DNA of 64,000 bases, taken from assembly GCF_000807675.2 (NCBI RefSeq), contig NZ_CP019962.1, positions 1,488,001 to 1,552,000 of the forward strand, read 5' to 3'. This DNA comes from Eubacterium limosum. GTDB lineage: Bacteria; Bacillota; Clostridia; Eubacteriales; Eubacteriaceae. Each line of letters starts with the position of its first letter. Position 1 is the stretch's first letter. Below the pieces are notes generated by a model. That model saw only the letters and a program-made list of their open reading frames with translations. It made no database searches and had not been told where the DNA came from. The position numbers and the translations under genes were made by a program. This document shows, one piece after another, positions 24,118-33,190 of this stretch.

Positions 24118-27100
24118 ATGATTCAGCAAACGAAACACTATTTACAAAGATGCTTAGTTCTTTTGCTGGTGGTAATGGTCGGCTTAGCGGGTGCTTTTTC
24201 AAACTCGGCCCTTGCTGCGGGTAATGACAATCAAGAGGCGATAACGGCATCCAATACATTTGATGAGACTAAAGATAAAGAAACAATACTTATAAGCACA
24301 GCGGAAGACTTTATTGCCCTGCGAAACTATGTGGCAAGTGGCGAAATCCGAGATGACCAATCTAAAGGTGTGGCCGGAGGAAAAGCACGTAGCGCCAAGC
24401 TGATGGCAGACATTGATCTTTCAGACATTGATTTTGCAGAGACAATGACACCCAGCAGTTCATGGGATGTCAGCTTTGATGGTGGTGGTCATACAATTAC
24501 TGGGTTTACCGGAAACACCTATGGATTGTTTGGAGAAAGTTTAGCAGTTGGATATAACTACAATAGTGATGGCACAAAAGAAAAGGTCAAAACAATTATT
24601 ACAAATTTGCATGTAGATGGAAATATTAATATTGGTTCAGAAAAATTGACGGAAAATTCAACCTATAATTATGGTTTGTTTGCGAATAACCTTATAGGTG
24701 GAGCGATGGATCTTGCGAACTGTGAGATTAGTAATTGCGTTGTAACGGGTAACATAAATATCGAAATACCCTCGGATAGAACTATAGATGTTAATGTTGG
24801 TGGAATGTTCTATACCGGACCAGGAACAAATCCCAATTCAAAGGTACCAATTAAAAATTGTTTAATTGACGTGGACATTGCTGTTGTCAATCATTCTCAA
24901 GCACCAGTTGCGATATATGGCGTTGCCAGAAGTGCTGCGATGGATCATTGCATATCTCTATCTTCAGTAAATATTTCTGGAGAAGGCAGCAGCAACATTC
25001 TAGCCTATGGTATGTGCACTGCGCCTAAATATAATAAATTATCTCCACAGGCGTTTTTTAATAAAGATGCAACTAATGCTGATTCTTGGAGCGATGATCT
25101 TAGTTATTATGACAATGGGAAAACCTCAGAGGAACTGAAAAAAGCCTCTACCTATGATGAAAGTTGGGATACAAAGGTTTGGGCAATAACGGATGGTAAA
25201 TATCCGGTACTTAAAACTTTCGGTGCTGAGAGTACCCCGGATATCAGCGAGCTGGAGAGCGTTTTAAAAGAAGCTAAAGCTATTACAAACGACGATAAAC
25301 GTTACACTGACAGCAGTTATCAAACACTACAGAATGCGATAAAAACAGTGGAGGATGCAATCAGTAATCTGTCCACAGCAGATTTACTACTGAAGGATTT
25401 TGTTTTAACGAAGACCTCTCTTTTAAAAAATGCAACCAATAACCTGATCGCTCAGGGTCCATGGGCAGAAGCGGTGGAAAATTTGGACGCAGCTCTGCAG
25501 GCGGCTAATGAAGTACCACAAGACATTGTCTATACAACAAGCAGCCAGACAAGCTTTGATAATGCCTTTAGCATTGCCAAGGCGTTGGATAGAGACAAAT
25601 CTGACGCTGAAAAAATAAAAACAGTGGCAGACAGCTTGCAGGAAGCTATAAAACACTTGACTGAAAACGCAGATACCACAAAATATTATTCGGTCAAGGA
25701 TAAAGCGCTTAGTATAACAAACCGGGACTATATCTATACAAGCGACAGCTGGGAAAAATACGAGCCTGTTTATAAGGTTTATAGTTCATTAAAACCTAAA
25801 GACACACCAAAAGAAGAACAAAGAAAGCTTGACGATGCGGCGGACAATCTGGCGGAGGCTTACACCTGGCTGGTCAAAAACGCGGATTTTACCGCCATGA
25901 GAGCAGCCATCGTAGATGCCGGAATGCAGGATGAAGAGGACTACACGGCTGCCACCTGGGAAGCTCAGAAAAAAGCGCTGGATGCAGCCAACCAGTTCGA
26001 CCAGAAAAACACACCGGTCGATGATCAGGAAAAGGTCGATGGGGCCACCACAGCCCTTGAAACCGCTACCGCCAAACTGGTGTTAAAGACGGACTGGGAA
26101 GCCCTGCAGACCGCGTTAAAGAACGCCGCGGCTCTGGAAGCTCAGGAGGAAGCCTGCACAACCAATAGCTGGACGGCCTTTAAAACAGCTTTGGATACTG
26201 CAAAAGGTATTGAGGAAACCAATACGACCACCCAGGCAGTTGCCGATGCGGCAAAAGCATTGACCGGCGCCCAGGCAGCGCTGGTCAAAAAAGCTGACAG
26301 CACTGCGCTGAACAGCGCCATTGCCGAGGCGGATAAGCTAAAGGAAGCAGACTACACCAGCGCGAGCTGGTCAGCCTTTGCTGAGGCCCTGGCAAACGCT
26401 AAGGCAGTGGATCAGAACAATGCCACCCAGGCGGCAGTGGACGCGGCCAGGGATGGTTTAGAGCTGGCCCAGAGCAAGCTCATTGAAAAGACAAGCTTTG
26501 CAGGCCTGAATGAAGCCATCCAGGCGGCCGAAGTTTTAAAGGAAGCCGATTATACCAGGGATTCCTGGAAAACGGCCGATGTGGCAGCTGCTCTGGCAGA
26601 AGCTAAAGCCATAAAACAGGATCCGGAAAATACCCCGCAGGCCGATGTGGACGCCGCGGTACAGAAGCTGGCAGACGCCATGGAACAGCTGGTGAAAAAG
26701 GGTGATCCCAAAGCCCTGGATCAAGCCATTAAGTCGGCCGAAGCCCTGAAAGCTGAGGATTACACCGCCAGCACCTGGGCAGCCCTGCAGGCAGCCCTGA
26801 CAGAGGCCAATGCCCTGGACCGCGGCAACGCAGATCAGGCAGCTGTCAACACCCAGACCGAAAAGCTGGTGGCCGCCATGGACGCGCTGGTCGAGGCAGC
26901 CGACAAAGCAGCCCTGGCAGAAGCCTGTGCCCTAGCAGAGGCAAAGGACAGCGATAAGTATACCCAGGTCTCCTACGAGTCCCTCCAGACAGCCCTGTCA
27001 GACGCCAGAGCAGCGCTGGATAACGGCGACGCCGTCCAGCAGGAAGTGGACAAGGCCCTGGAAAACCTGAATAAAGCCTTGGCGGGCCTGATCAAAATCG

Positions 27101-27693
27101 CAAAGGCCGAAGCGGAGGGCTATCAGGTCAACGCTGAAATTCCAGATAACGCAGAGCTGAGCATCACAAAACAGGATGAACAGAAAACCGAAGCAGCGCA
27201 GAAGAAAATCCATAAAGATTACAAGGATGCTGAGCTGCTGGCGCTTTTCGACATCAATCTGGGGGATTACCAGCTGGGTAAGGGCGAGAGCGTGAAAATC
27301 ACCATCGCACTGCCGGAAGCTGCCTGGGGCTATGACAGCTACAAGGTCTACCACGAAAAGGAAGACGGCAGCATCGAGTACCTCGACGCGGTGTATGACG
27401 CCGAAGGCCATACCCTCACCTTTACAGCGGGCAGCTTTTCCGATTTTGGCGTCGTTGGCTTTAAAAACGCCAGCGCCGACAACCCGGATGGAAACAGCGG
27501 CTCAAATGGTAACAGCGCAGGCCAAAACAGCAGCCAGAATGGCAGCGGCACAGCCAAGGGCAGCAGTACAGGCGCAGGCGTGAGCACAGGCATCACAGCT
27601 GAAAGCCCGAGCGCTGTTCTCACAGCGGCCGCGCTGCTGGCGGCAGCCGGGCTTGCAGCCTTCCTGGTTTACCGCAGAAGGACAACTAAATAA
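24118..27693 (+). CDS. Large surface protein: beta-helix, FIVAR-like repeats and C-terminal anchor
   Basis: A 1191-aa exported protein. A signal peptide covers residues about 1-33. Residues about 50-320 form a GLUG-like right-handed beta-helix region (FDGGGHTITGF, NYGLFANNLIGG). Residues about 340-1000 hold helical FIVAR-like repeats of roughly 70 residues, with recurring YTxxSWxAxxxAL and NxxQxxVDxAxxxL segments. A domain ending SFSDFGVVGF follows, then a Gly/Ser/Asn linker, a hydrophobic helix and YRRRTTK. This is a wall- or membrane-anchored stalk. I see no standard LPxTG. The beta-helix part is AT-rich and the repeats GC-rich, suggesting domain shuffling. Confidence 0.8.
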   Translation: MIQQTKHYLQRCLVLLLVVMVGLAGAFSNSALAAGNDNQEAITASNTFDETKDKETILISTAEDFIALRNYVASGEIRDDQSKGVAGGKARSAKLMADIDLSDIDFAETMTPSSSWDVSFDGGGHTITGFTGNTYGLFGESLAVGYNYNSDGTKEKVKTIITNLHVDGNINIGSEKLTENSTYNYGLFANNLIGGAMDLANCEISNCVVTGNINIEIPSDRTIDVNVGGMFYTGPGTNPNSKVPIKNCLIDVDIAVVNHSQAPVAIYGVARSAAMDHCISLSSVNISGEGSSNILAYGMCTAPKYNKLSPQAFFNKDATNADSWSDDLSYYDNGKTSEELKKASTYDESWDTKVWAITDGKYPVLKTFGAESTPDISELESVLKEAKAITNDDKRYTDSSYQTLQNAIKTVEDAISNLSTADLLLKDFVLTKTSLLKNATNNLIAQGPWAEAVENLDAALQAANEVPQDIVYTTSSQTSFDNAFSIAKALDRDKSDAEKIKTVADSLQEAIKHLTENADTTKYYSVKDKALSITNRDYIYTSDSWEKYEPVYKVYSSLKPKDTPKEEQRKLDDAADNLAEAYTWLVKNADFTAMRAAIVDAGMQDEEDYTAATWEAQKKALDAANQFDQKNTPVDDQEKVDGATTALETATAKLVLKTDWEALQTALKNAAALEAQEEACTTNSWTAFKTALDTAKGIEETNTTTQAVADAAKALTGAQAALVKKADSTALNSAIAEADKLKEADYTSASWSAFAEALANAKAVDQNNATQAAVDAARDGLELAQSKLIEKTSFAGLNEAIQAAEVLKEADYTRDSWKTADVAAALAEAKAIKQDPENTPQADVDAAVQKLADAMEQLVKKGDPKALDQAIKSAEALKAEDYTASTWAALQAALTEANALDRGNADQAAVNTQTEKLVAAMDALVEAADKAALAEACALAEAKDSDKYTQVSYESLQTALSDARAALDNGDAVQQEVDKALENLNKALAGLIKIAKAEAEGYQVNAEIPDNAELSITKQDEQKTEAAQKKIHKDYKDAELLALFDINLGDYQLGKGESVKITIALPEAAWGYDSYKVYHEKEDGSIEYLDAVYDAEGHTLTFTAGSFSDFGVVGFKNASADNPDGNSGSNGNSAGQNSSQNGSGTAKGSSTGAGVSTGITAESPSAVLTAAALLAAAGLAAFLVYRRRTTK

Positions 27694-27737
27694 CCTCGAC
27701 TTTTAGAAAGCACGGGTTTTTCTATCAGGTCACAGCA

Positions 27738-27760
27738 GGCTCTCCCCAAAAGGGAGAGCC
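27738..27760 (+). terminator. Hairpin between the two large surface genes
   Basis: GGCTCTCCC (27738-27746) and GGGAGAGCC (27752-27760) form a nine-base perfect stem. There is no proper T-tract, so it may stabilise or partially terminate the transcript rather than end it. Confidence 0.5.
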
Positions 27761-27816
27761 TTAGGCGTAAATAGAAATAGTATGCAGTAAAAATATATAA
27801 AATAAGGATAAAAAAT

Positions 27817-30800
27817 ATGAAACTAAACAAATGGAAGCGTGCGCTGGGGCTTTTTCTGGTGCTTCTGCTGCTGGCAGGAAGCGTGCCGCTGTCTGCTTTG
27901 GCCGAGGAAATGCCCGAAGGGCTTCACCAGCTGGAGCGTATTGGAGACACTTATGCGGCCAGTACCCTACAGGAGGCCCAAATGGCAGTGCCGGAGGCCA
28001 CGGACGAAAGGCCCGACGGCCCTTATGATCCAGAAGTTATTGACCTGATTTACCGGGGCGGTGAGCCGTCCTTAACAAAGGATGCGGCCGGAAACTACCT
28101 GGTGCGGGACGTCGATGATCTCAATACCTTGAGAATGGATCTGGCAAAACACGTAGATTACAGTAACACCACAGTTATCATGACCAATGATATCGATGCT
28201 TCTGGTTTAATACCTTACCCTATTCACCGTCTCTATAGTGATGGAAATACTGCAATAAAAGATACGCAAGAATATGTTTACATATTCGACGGAACTTTTA
28301 ATGGCATGGGTTATACCATTAAAAATTATACAGATAGTACTTCGGGTTTGTTTGATGTGTTGGGGAACAATTGTCAGATTGGCAATTTAACCATTGAGAC
28401 TAAGCAGCAGATTACAGAAGCGTCTGGATCTTTAAATTTACCAAATGATACAACTGGAAAGATAAACCGCTCTATTGGAATTATCGCAAATAATGTAATG
28501 GGCGCCTATATGACACGGTGTGCCACTAATGGTGATGTAAAAATCAACCTTGAAACAACAGCCAATATTTCATGTGGGATGATTGGTTCAGGTTTCTCTT
28601 TAGGAAATTATTTTGGTACTGAAAGGGATAAATTTTTAGCGGAAAATTGTTATAGTACGGTTAGCTATGAAAAAAACGATACTTTTAAAAACATCAGTTT
28701 AAATACGGTGTCTTCAGGTAATAGCGCAAACTGTTATTACGCGGGAAAAATTACTGGATTTTCTGTTGAAAAGAACCAAACGTTGTCGATTCCTTTCAAC
28801 TCATATAGAACTAATACAGATTGTTATTATGACAAGATTGCGCTGGGATTAGAGGAGGAAAATATAAATTCTGGTGGAACCGGCGTTCGTTCCAGCGAGA
28901 TGAAGAAAAAGAGCAATTTCAAAAATTGGGATTTTGATACGATATGGCAAATTGAAGAAGGAAAAAACTACCCAACGCTCAACAGGGAAAATACAAAATT
29001 AAAAGCCAGGATCGTTGCAGAACTTGAAATTCAACTGGAGCCAATGGTTATTGACTATAACAAAATAAGTGTAACGGGAGAACTTCCAGTATTAAGAACA
29101 AATGTTAAGGATATTGTTGTAAAAAATGTCGAAGATAATCCATATCATTTGGATGTTGAATTTACAGCAGTGAAAAACGGAGCTGAATATGTAGGTGTTT
29201 TAGGTGAACATGCACAAGGTGTAGCACGTTTTAATGATAAAAACGACATTTCATTGTCATATGATCAAAATGATGAAGTTGATTATTTTCTTCCTACTAA
29301 TCTGTTTGATAAAACAGCTTATACACAAGAAGGAAACGTAAAATATCAAACAGCTACAGCATGGGGCAGTTTGACGATTTCGGATAAAACCCCAGCGTTA
29401 ACGGAAACTCGTAAACAGGAATTAAACGCAAAAATAGATGAAGCCTGTGAAATTTTATTTGAAGATGAAAAAATTTTTGGAAAAGGAGAAATAAGTGCAC
29501 AAAAATCTTATGATCCTTATTTGATATTTGCTTTGATACGTTCGGACTCAAAAAAAGTAAATGAAAATTTTTATGATGAGTATTATAAAAATATAATTCT
29601 AAAAAAATATGAGAATTATCAAAATTCCGGTAAAACAAACGGCTTTATCACAACCGATACCTGTAAAGACGTTATGATGATTACAGCTATAGGATATGAT
29701 CCACGCGATGTAGCAGGCTATAATTTAATAGATATTATAACCGATGCTGCTCTTTATGATGATAACAAGGCATATATGGCAAAACCTACGAGAGCTTTGG
29801 CTTACGGTTGCTATGATTTTGAAAATGATAATGGATACGATATTAAACAGGTTATCAATGATATGGCTGTTCAAAAAACTGATGCTACAGGTGTTGTTCA
29901 AGATGGAGATGAAAATGATGTTGCAGATATGTGGTCAATGTATATACAACCAATTTTTCAATACTATGACCCGAATGCAAAGCCGGGAGACGATTACTAT
30001 GCAGTAAAGGTACGAATAGAGAATGAATTGCTCCCAAGATTTCAACGATCACAAAGCTATATCGGCAGTTTTTGGGGCGGTTTCTGTTTAAGTCTTACTA
30101 GCGATAACAATCATTGGGATATTAGGAATGCATGGACAAATGCCCAAGCACAGATATGTTTGGGTATGGCAGGAATCACAGCGTTTGATTCTCGATTTGT
30201 TGTGGGTAATCAGACAATGTATGACAATATTATAAACCGAATTGATTATGAAAAACGGATTGGAGAAGATACGCTAACATCCGGCATAGGCCCAGAACAG
30301 GTCATCCGCGGGGTCACTGCCTTAAAACGCGCCGAAGAAGGAAAAACCGGCATTTACGACTGCCGTGACGTCAAGGGAACCGCCTATGTCAAAAACCTTA
30401 TTGACAGCATGGACACCAATGATAAAGAAGCCGTAGGCGCTGTGTGGAGCGCTTACCAGGCTTTGAGCGACGGCAAGAAGGCCAGCATGAACCAGGAGGA
30501 TGTTAAGAAATTAACGGACGCTGTCAACGGCCAGGGGAAAGCCCTGCTCCAGACGCAGCTGGAAAAAGCCAACGCCCTAAAGGAAACCGGCTATACCGAA
30601 GAAACCTGGAAACCCTTCAAGGAAATCAGAGACAGCGCCAGCGCTGTATACGCCAATCCGAACGCCACCGACACCGAATGCCTGGCGGCTTACGCCAGCC
30701 TGAAGAACGCTATGGACGCGCTGGAAATGAGCTTTATTCTCGGTGATGTTAATGGTGACGGAGAGGTAACAGCGCGTGATGCCCTAATGGTAATGCGTGC

Positions 30801-30930
30801 CGTTAATGGAAAAGTAAAATTGACAGAAACACAGCAAAACGCAGCGGATGTTGTTGTTGATGGCGAGATTACAGCCCGTGACGCTTTGCTGATTCAAAAA
30901 GTTGTCAATGGAAAAGCAGCGTTTAAATAA
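27817..30930 (+). CDS. Secreted beta-helix / alpha-alpha toroid protein with C-terminal dockerin
   Basis: A 1037-aa exported protein. A signal peptide covers residues 1-29. A GLUG-like beta-helix spans about 95-390. From about 510 to 870 helical repeats such as DVADMWSMYIQPIFQYYD, SYIGSFWGGF and NAWTNAQAQICLGMAG resemble the alpha/alpha toroid of prenyltransferase-like proteins and the alpha domain of intrinsic factor. A FIVAR-like segment follows, then a C-terminal dockerin (about 973-1037) with calcium loops DVNGDGEVTARD and DVVVDGEITARD. The second loop lacks the usual Asn at position 3. It has no membrane anchor, so it is probably held by the cohesin protein encoded next. The corrinoid-binding role is inference. 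Confidence 0.75.
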   Translation: MKLNKWKRALGLFLVLLLLAGSVPLSALAEEMPEGLHQLERIGDTYAASTLQEAQMAVPEATDERPDGPYDPEVIDLIYRGGEPSLTKDAAGNYLVRDVDDLNTLRMDLAKHVDYSNTTVIMTNDIDASGLIPYPIHRLYSDGNTAIKDTQEYVYIFDGTFNGMGYTIKNYTDSTSGLFDVLGNNCQIGNLTIETKQQITEASGSLNLPNDTTGKINRSIGIIANNVMGAYMTRCATNGDVKINLETTANISCGMIGSGFSLGNYFGTERDKFLAENCYSTVSYEKNDTFKNISLNTVSSGNSANCYYAGKITGFSVEKNQTLSIPFNSYRTNTDCYYDKIALGLEEENINSGGTGVRSSEMKKKSNFKNWDFDTIWQIEEGKNYPTLNRENTKLKARIVAELEIQLEPMVIDYNKISVTGELPVLRTNVKDIVVKNVEDNPYHLDVEFTAVKNGAEYVGVLGEHAQGVARFNDKNDISLSYDQNDEVDYFLPTNLFDKTAYTQEGNVKYQTATAWGSLTISDKTPALTETRKQELNAKIDEACEILFEDEKIFGKGEISAQKSYDPYLIFALIRSDSKKVNENFYDEYYKNIILKKYENYQNSGKTNGFITTDTCKDVMMITAIGYDPRDVAGYNLIDIITDAALYDDNKAYMAKPTRALAYGCYDFENDNGYDIKQVINDMAVQKTDATGVVQDGDENDVADMWSMYIQPIFQYYDPNAKPGDDYYAVKVRIENELLPRFQRSQSYIGSFWGGFCLSLTSDNNHWDIRNAWTNAQAQICLGMAGITAFDSRFVVGNQTMYDNIINRIDYEKRIGEDTLTSGIGPEQVIRGVTALKRAEEGKTGIYDCRDVKGTAYVKNLIDSMDTNDKEAVGAVWSAYQALSDGKKASMNQEDVKKLTDAVNGQGKALLQTQLEKANALKETGYTEETWKPFKEIRDSASAVYANPNATDTECLAAYASLKNAMDALEMSFILGDVNGDGEVTARDALMVMRAVNGKVKLTETQQNAADVVVDGEITARDALLIQKVVNGKAAFK

Positions 30931-30947
30931 AGATTAAGGAGAAATCG

Positions 30948-33110
30948 ATGAGAAAAATGATTCAAAAGCTAACCACGGCTATCGTTACCCTCGCATTAGC
31001 CTTTGGCAGTGTGGTACCGTCGGTGGCAATGGCGGCTGGTACGACAGAAACAGAAATATTAACATTGCAGGCAGATAAAACAGAAGTAGCCCCTGGAGAA
31101 ACGGTAAAACTTTCTTTGCAGCTTTCTGAAAATTCTGATTTTGTTGCAGGAACATTTGGAATAAGCTATGACAGCAGTAAAGTAACCTATGTTGCGGGGA
31201 GCGCAAAATGCGGATTTACAACAGGCAGTTCAGATGTTGCAGATACGCAGTTTCCAGGAAAAATACAGCTGACCTATTTTATTGATGGAAAGGTAGCGGG
31301 AAACCCGGCGCTTTCGGCGTCTTTTACCGTGAATGACGGCGTAACAGGAACATTGGATTTTGCTGTTTATAACAAAGAATTTGCTGTGGATGATGTAGAC
31401 GATCCTTCTGGAAGAGTTATAACACCCACAATTATTAACGATACAACCGGGCTTGTTTCTAAGCTCCCTCCAACAGATATCAGTGAGCTGACCAGCAAAA
31501 TAGCCGAAGCCGAAGCCGTTGACAGCAGCCTGTACACAGCGGCAAGCTATCAAAATCTGGAAGCAGCCATCGCTGAGGCAAAAAAAATAACAACCGAAAA
31601 TACAAAAGAAGAAGCTGCGGCGCAGGTCAAGGCTTTGGATGACGCGATGAAACAGCTGGTTAAAGCTGTTGACAAAACGGCCTTAAAAACAGTCGTCGCT
31701 GAAGCCAAAACCTATGATGAAGCCTTGTACACGCTGGACAGCTATGCGGCTCTGACCAAAGCGCTTGCCGACGCGCAGAGTGTGTTGGATGCGGATCTCG
31801 CAGATAATGCGGAAAACCAGAAAACAGTGGCAGACGCTGTTCAAGCAGTTAAGGACGCTATTGCGGGACTGAGCGCCAAGGGTGACCAAGAAGCTCTGGC
31901 TGCCAGTATCCAGGCAGCTGAAGCAGCGCTTGCGCGCGAAGACATCACCTATATGGACGAAACCAGGGCAAATGTGGAGACAGCCATGAGTGCGGCAAAA
32001 GCACTGGTCGGGCAGGAAAACGCCACAGATGCTGAGGTTTCAGCAGCAGTTAAAAACCTGAATGACGCCATTGCCAAGCTGGTGATCGCAGCAGACGAAA
32101 ATGCCTTTAATGCTGCAATTGCTCAGGTGCGCGAATCCTTCAAGGAGGAAGCCTATACCACCAGCAGCTGGAAAGCTGTAGCAGAAGCGCTCAAAAATGC
32201 GGACGCCATGGCAGACCGACTGGCAGAAGGCCAGGTACCGGCAGCGGAAGCGGACAAGGTATTGACCGGCTTGCAGAATGCAACAAAGGGTTTAGTGCCA
32301 AAGGCAGCAAAAACTGAAGACTTAACCAAAGCGATTGAAGCTGTTAAGAAATTAGATGAGAGTCATTACACTGCTGACAGCTATGCCGTTGTGAAGGAAG
32401 CATTAGCCGCAGCCGAAAAGGTTGCCGGAAACCTGAATGACAGTACACAGCAGCAGGTAGATACTGTGGTAACGAATTTGAATGCAGCCGCATCTAAGCT
32501 GGTGACCGTCACAGCAGATGAAAAAACCGGTGTTGTAGTCAATGGACTTCAGCCTGGCGAAGGCATCAGGGTTGACGATAAATCAAAGGATAAGGAAGCC
32601 TTAGCCAGTGTTGATGAAGCGATCAAGAATGCCAGTGAATTTGCAAACGCGAAGGAAACAAAAATTCTTTTCCTGGCAGATATTACACCGGAAGTAACAG
32701 AAAATGCGGATGGCAGCTTCACAGTTACGATTCCACTTAAGGCTGATCAGCTTAAATATGATGCCTATTATGTAGGCCATAAAGGAGCGGACGGCAGCTT
32801 TACCTGGCAGGCTGTCACCCCAGACGCTGATGGAAAGATTACCTTTACGACCAAGAGCTTTTCTGAGTTTACTGTTGTGGGAATGAACAGACAAGAGGAA
32901 AGACCGAATACGGACGGAAATCAAACATCAAACAGCGGAAATGCCGGCAGTAACAGCAATACATCCGGCGGCACCATCAATCCGGTGACTGGCGTACCTT
33001 ATACTGAGAAAGAAATCGGCAATGGCGCCCTGCAGGCAGCGGGAATGCTGGCGCTTATGGGACTCTGTGGAATAGCTTTCTACCGGAGACGTCGAAAAGC
33101 AGAATGTTAA
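30948..33110 (+). CDS. Anchored cohesin-like / FIVAR-repeat surface protein
   Basis: A 720-aa exported protein. The signal peptide covers residues 1-29. Residues about 32-175 read as a cohesin-type beta-sandwich (ADKTEVAPGETVKLSLQL, GTFGISYDSSKVTYVAG, VTGTLDFAVYNKEF). About five FIVAR-like helical repeats follow to about 515. A domain ending SFSEFTVVGM comes next, then an Asn/Ser linker, NPVTG at 678-682, a hydrophobic helix and RRRRK, which resembles a sortase-type or membrane anchor. It starts 17 bases after the dockerin gene. Cohesins bind dockerins, so the pair probably forms one surface complex. Confidence 0.75.
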   Translation: MRKMIQKLTTAIVTLALAFGSVVPSVAMAAGTTETEILTLQADKTEVAPGETVKLSLQLSENSDFVAGTFGISYDSSKVTYVAGSAKCGFTTGSSDVADTQFPGKIQLTYFIDGKVAGNPALSASFTVNDGVTGTLDFAVYNKEFAVDDVDDPSGRVITPTIINDTTGLVSKLPPTDISELTSKIAEAEAVDSSLYTAASYQNLEAAIAEAKKITTENTKEEAAAQVKALDDAMKQLVKAVDKTALKTVVAEAKTYDEALYTLDSYAALTKALADAQSVLDADLADNAENQKTVADAVQAVKDAIAGLSAKGDQEALAASIQAAEAALAREDITYMDETRANVETAMSAAKALVGQENATDAEVSAAVKNLNDAIAKLVIAADENAFNAAIAQVRESFKEEAYTTSSWKAVAEALKNADAMADRLAEGQVPAAEADKVLTGLQNATKGLVPKAAKTEDLTKAIEAVKKLDESHYTADSYAVVKEALAAAEKVAGNLNDSTQQQVDTVVTNLNAAASKLVTVTADEKTGVVVNGLQPGEGIRVDDKSKDKEALASVDEAIKNASEFANAKETKILFLADITPEVTENADGSFTVTIPLKADQLKYDAYYVGHKGADGSFTWQAVTPDADGKITFTTKSFSEFTVVGMNRQEERPNTDGNQTSNSGNAGSNSNTSGGTINPVTGVPYTEKEIGNGALQAAGMLALMGLCGIAFYRRRRKAEC

Positions 33111-33133
33111 TTTATACTAAAGGGTATCAGCCC

Positions 33134-33157
33134 CTGCCCTCTTTAAAAAGAGGGCAG
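33134..33157 (+). terminator. Hairpin after the cohesin gene
   Basis: CTGCCCTCTTT and AAAGAGGGCAG form an 11-base perfect inverted repeat around two bases. There is no T-tract, so partial termination or transcript stabilisation is more likely than a full stop. Confidence 0.5.
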
Positions 33158-33190
33158 TAACAGGTATCTTTGAAATAAAAAAGAGGAGAA

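Noticed and set aside
27550-27693. LPxTG sorting signal on the 1191-aa protein
   Set aside because: Only a Gly/Ser-rich linker, hydrophobic helix and basic tail are seen; no LPxTG or close variant.
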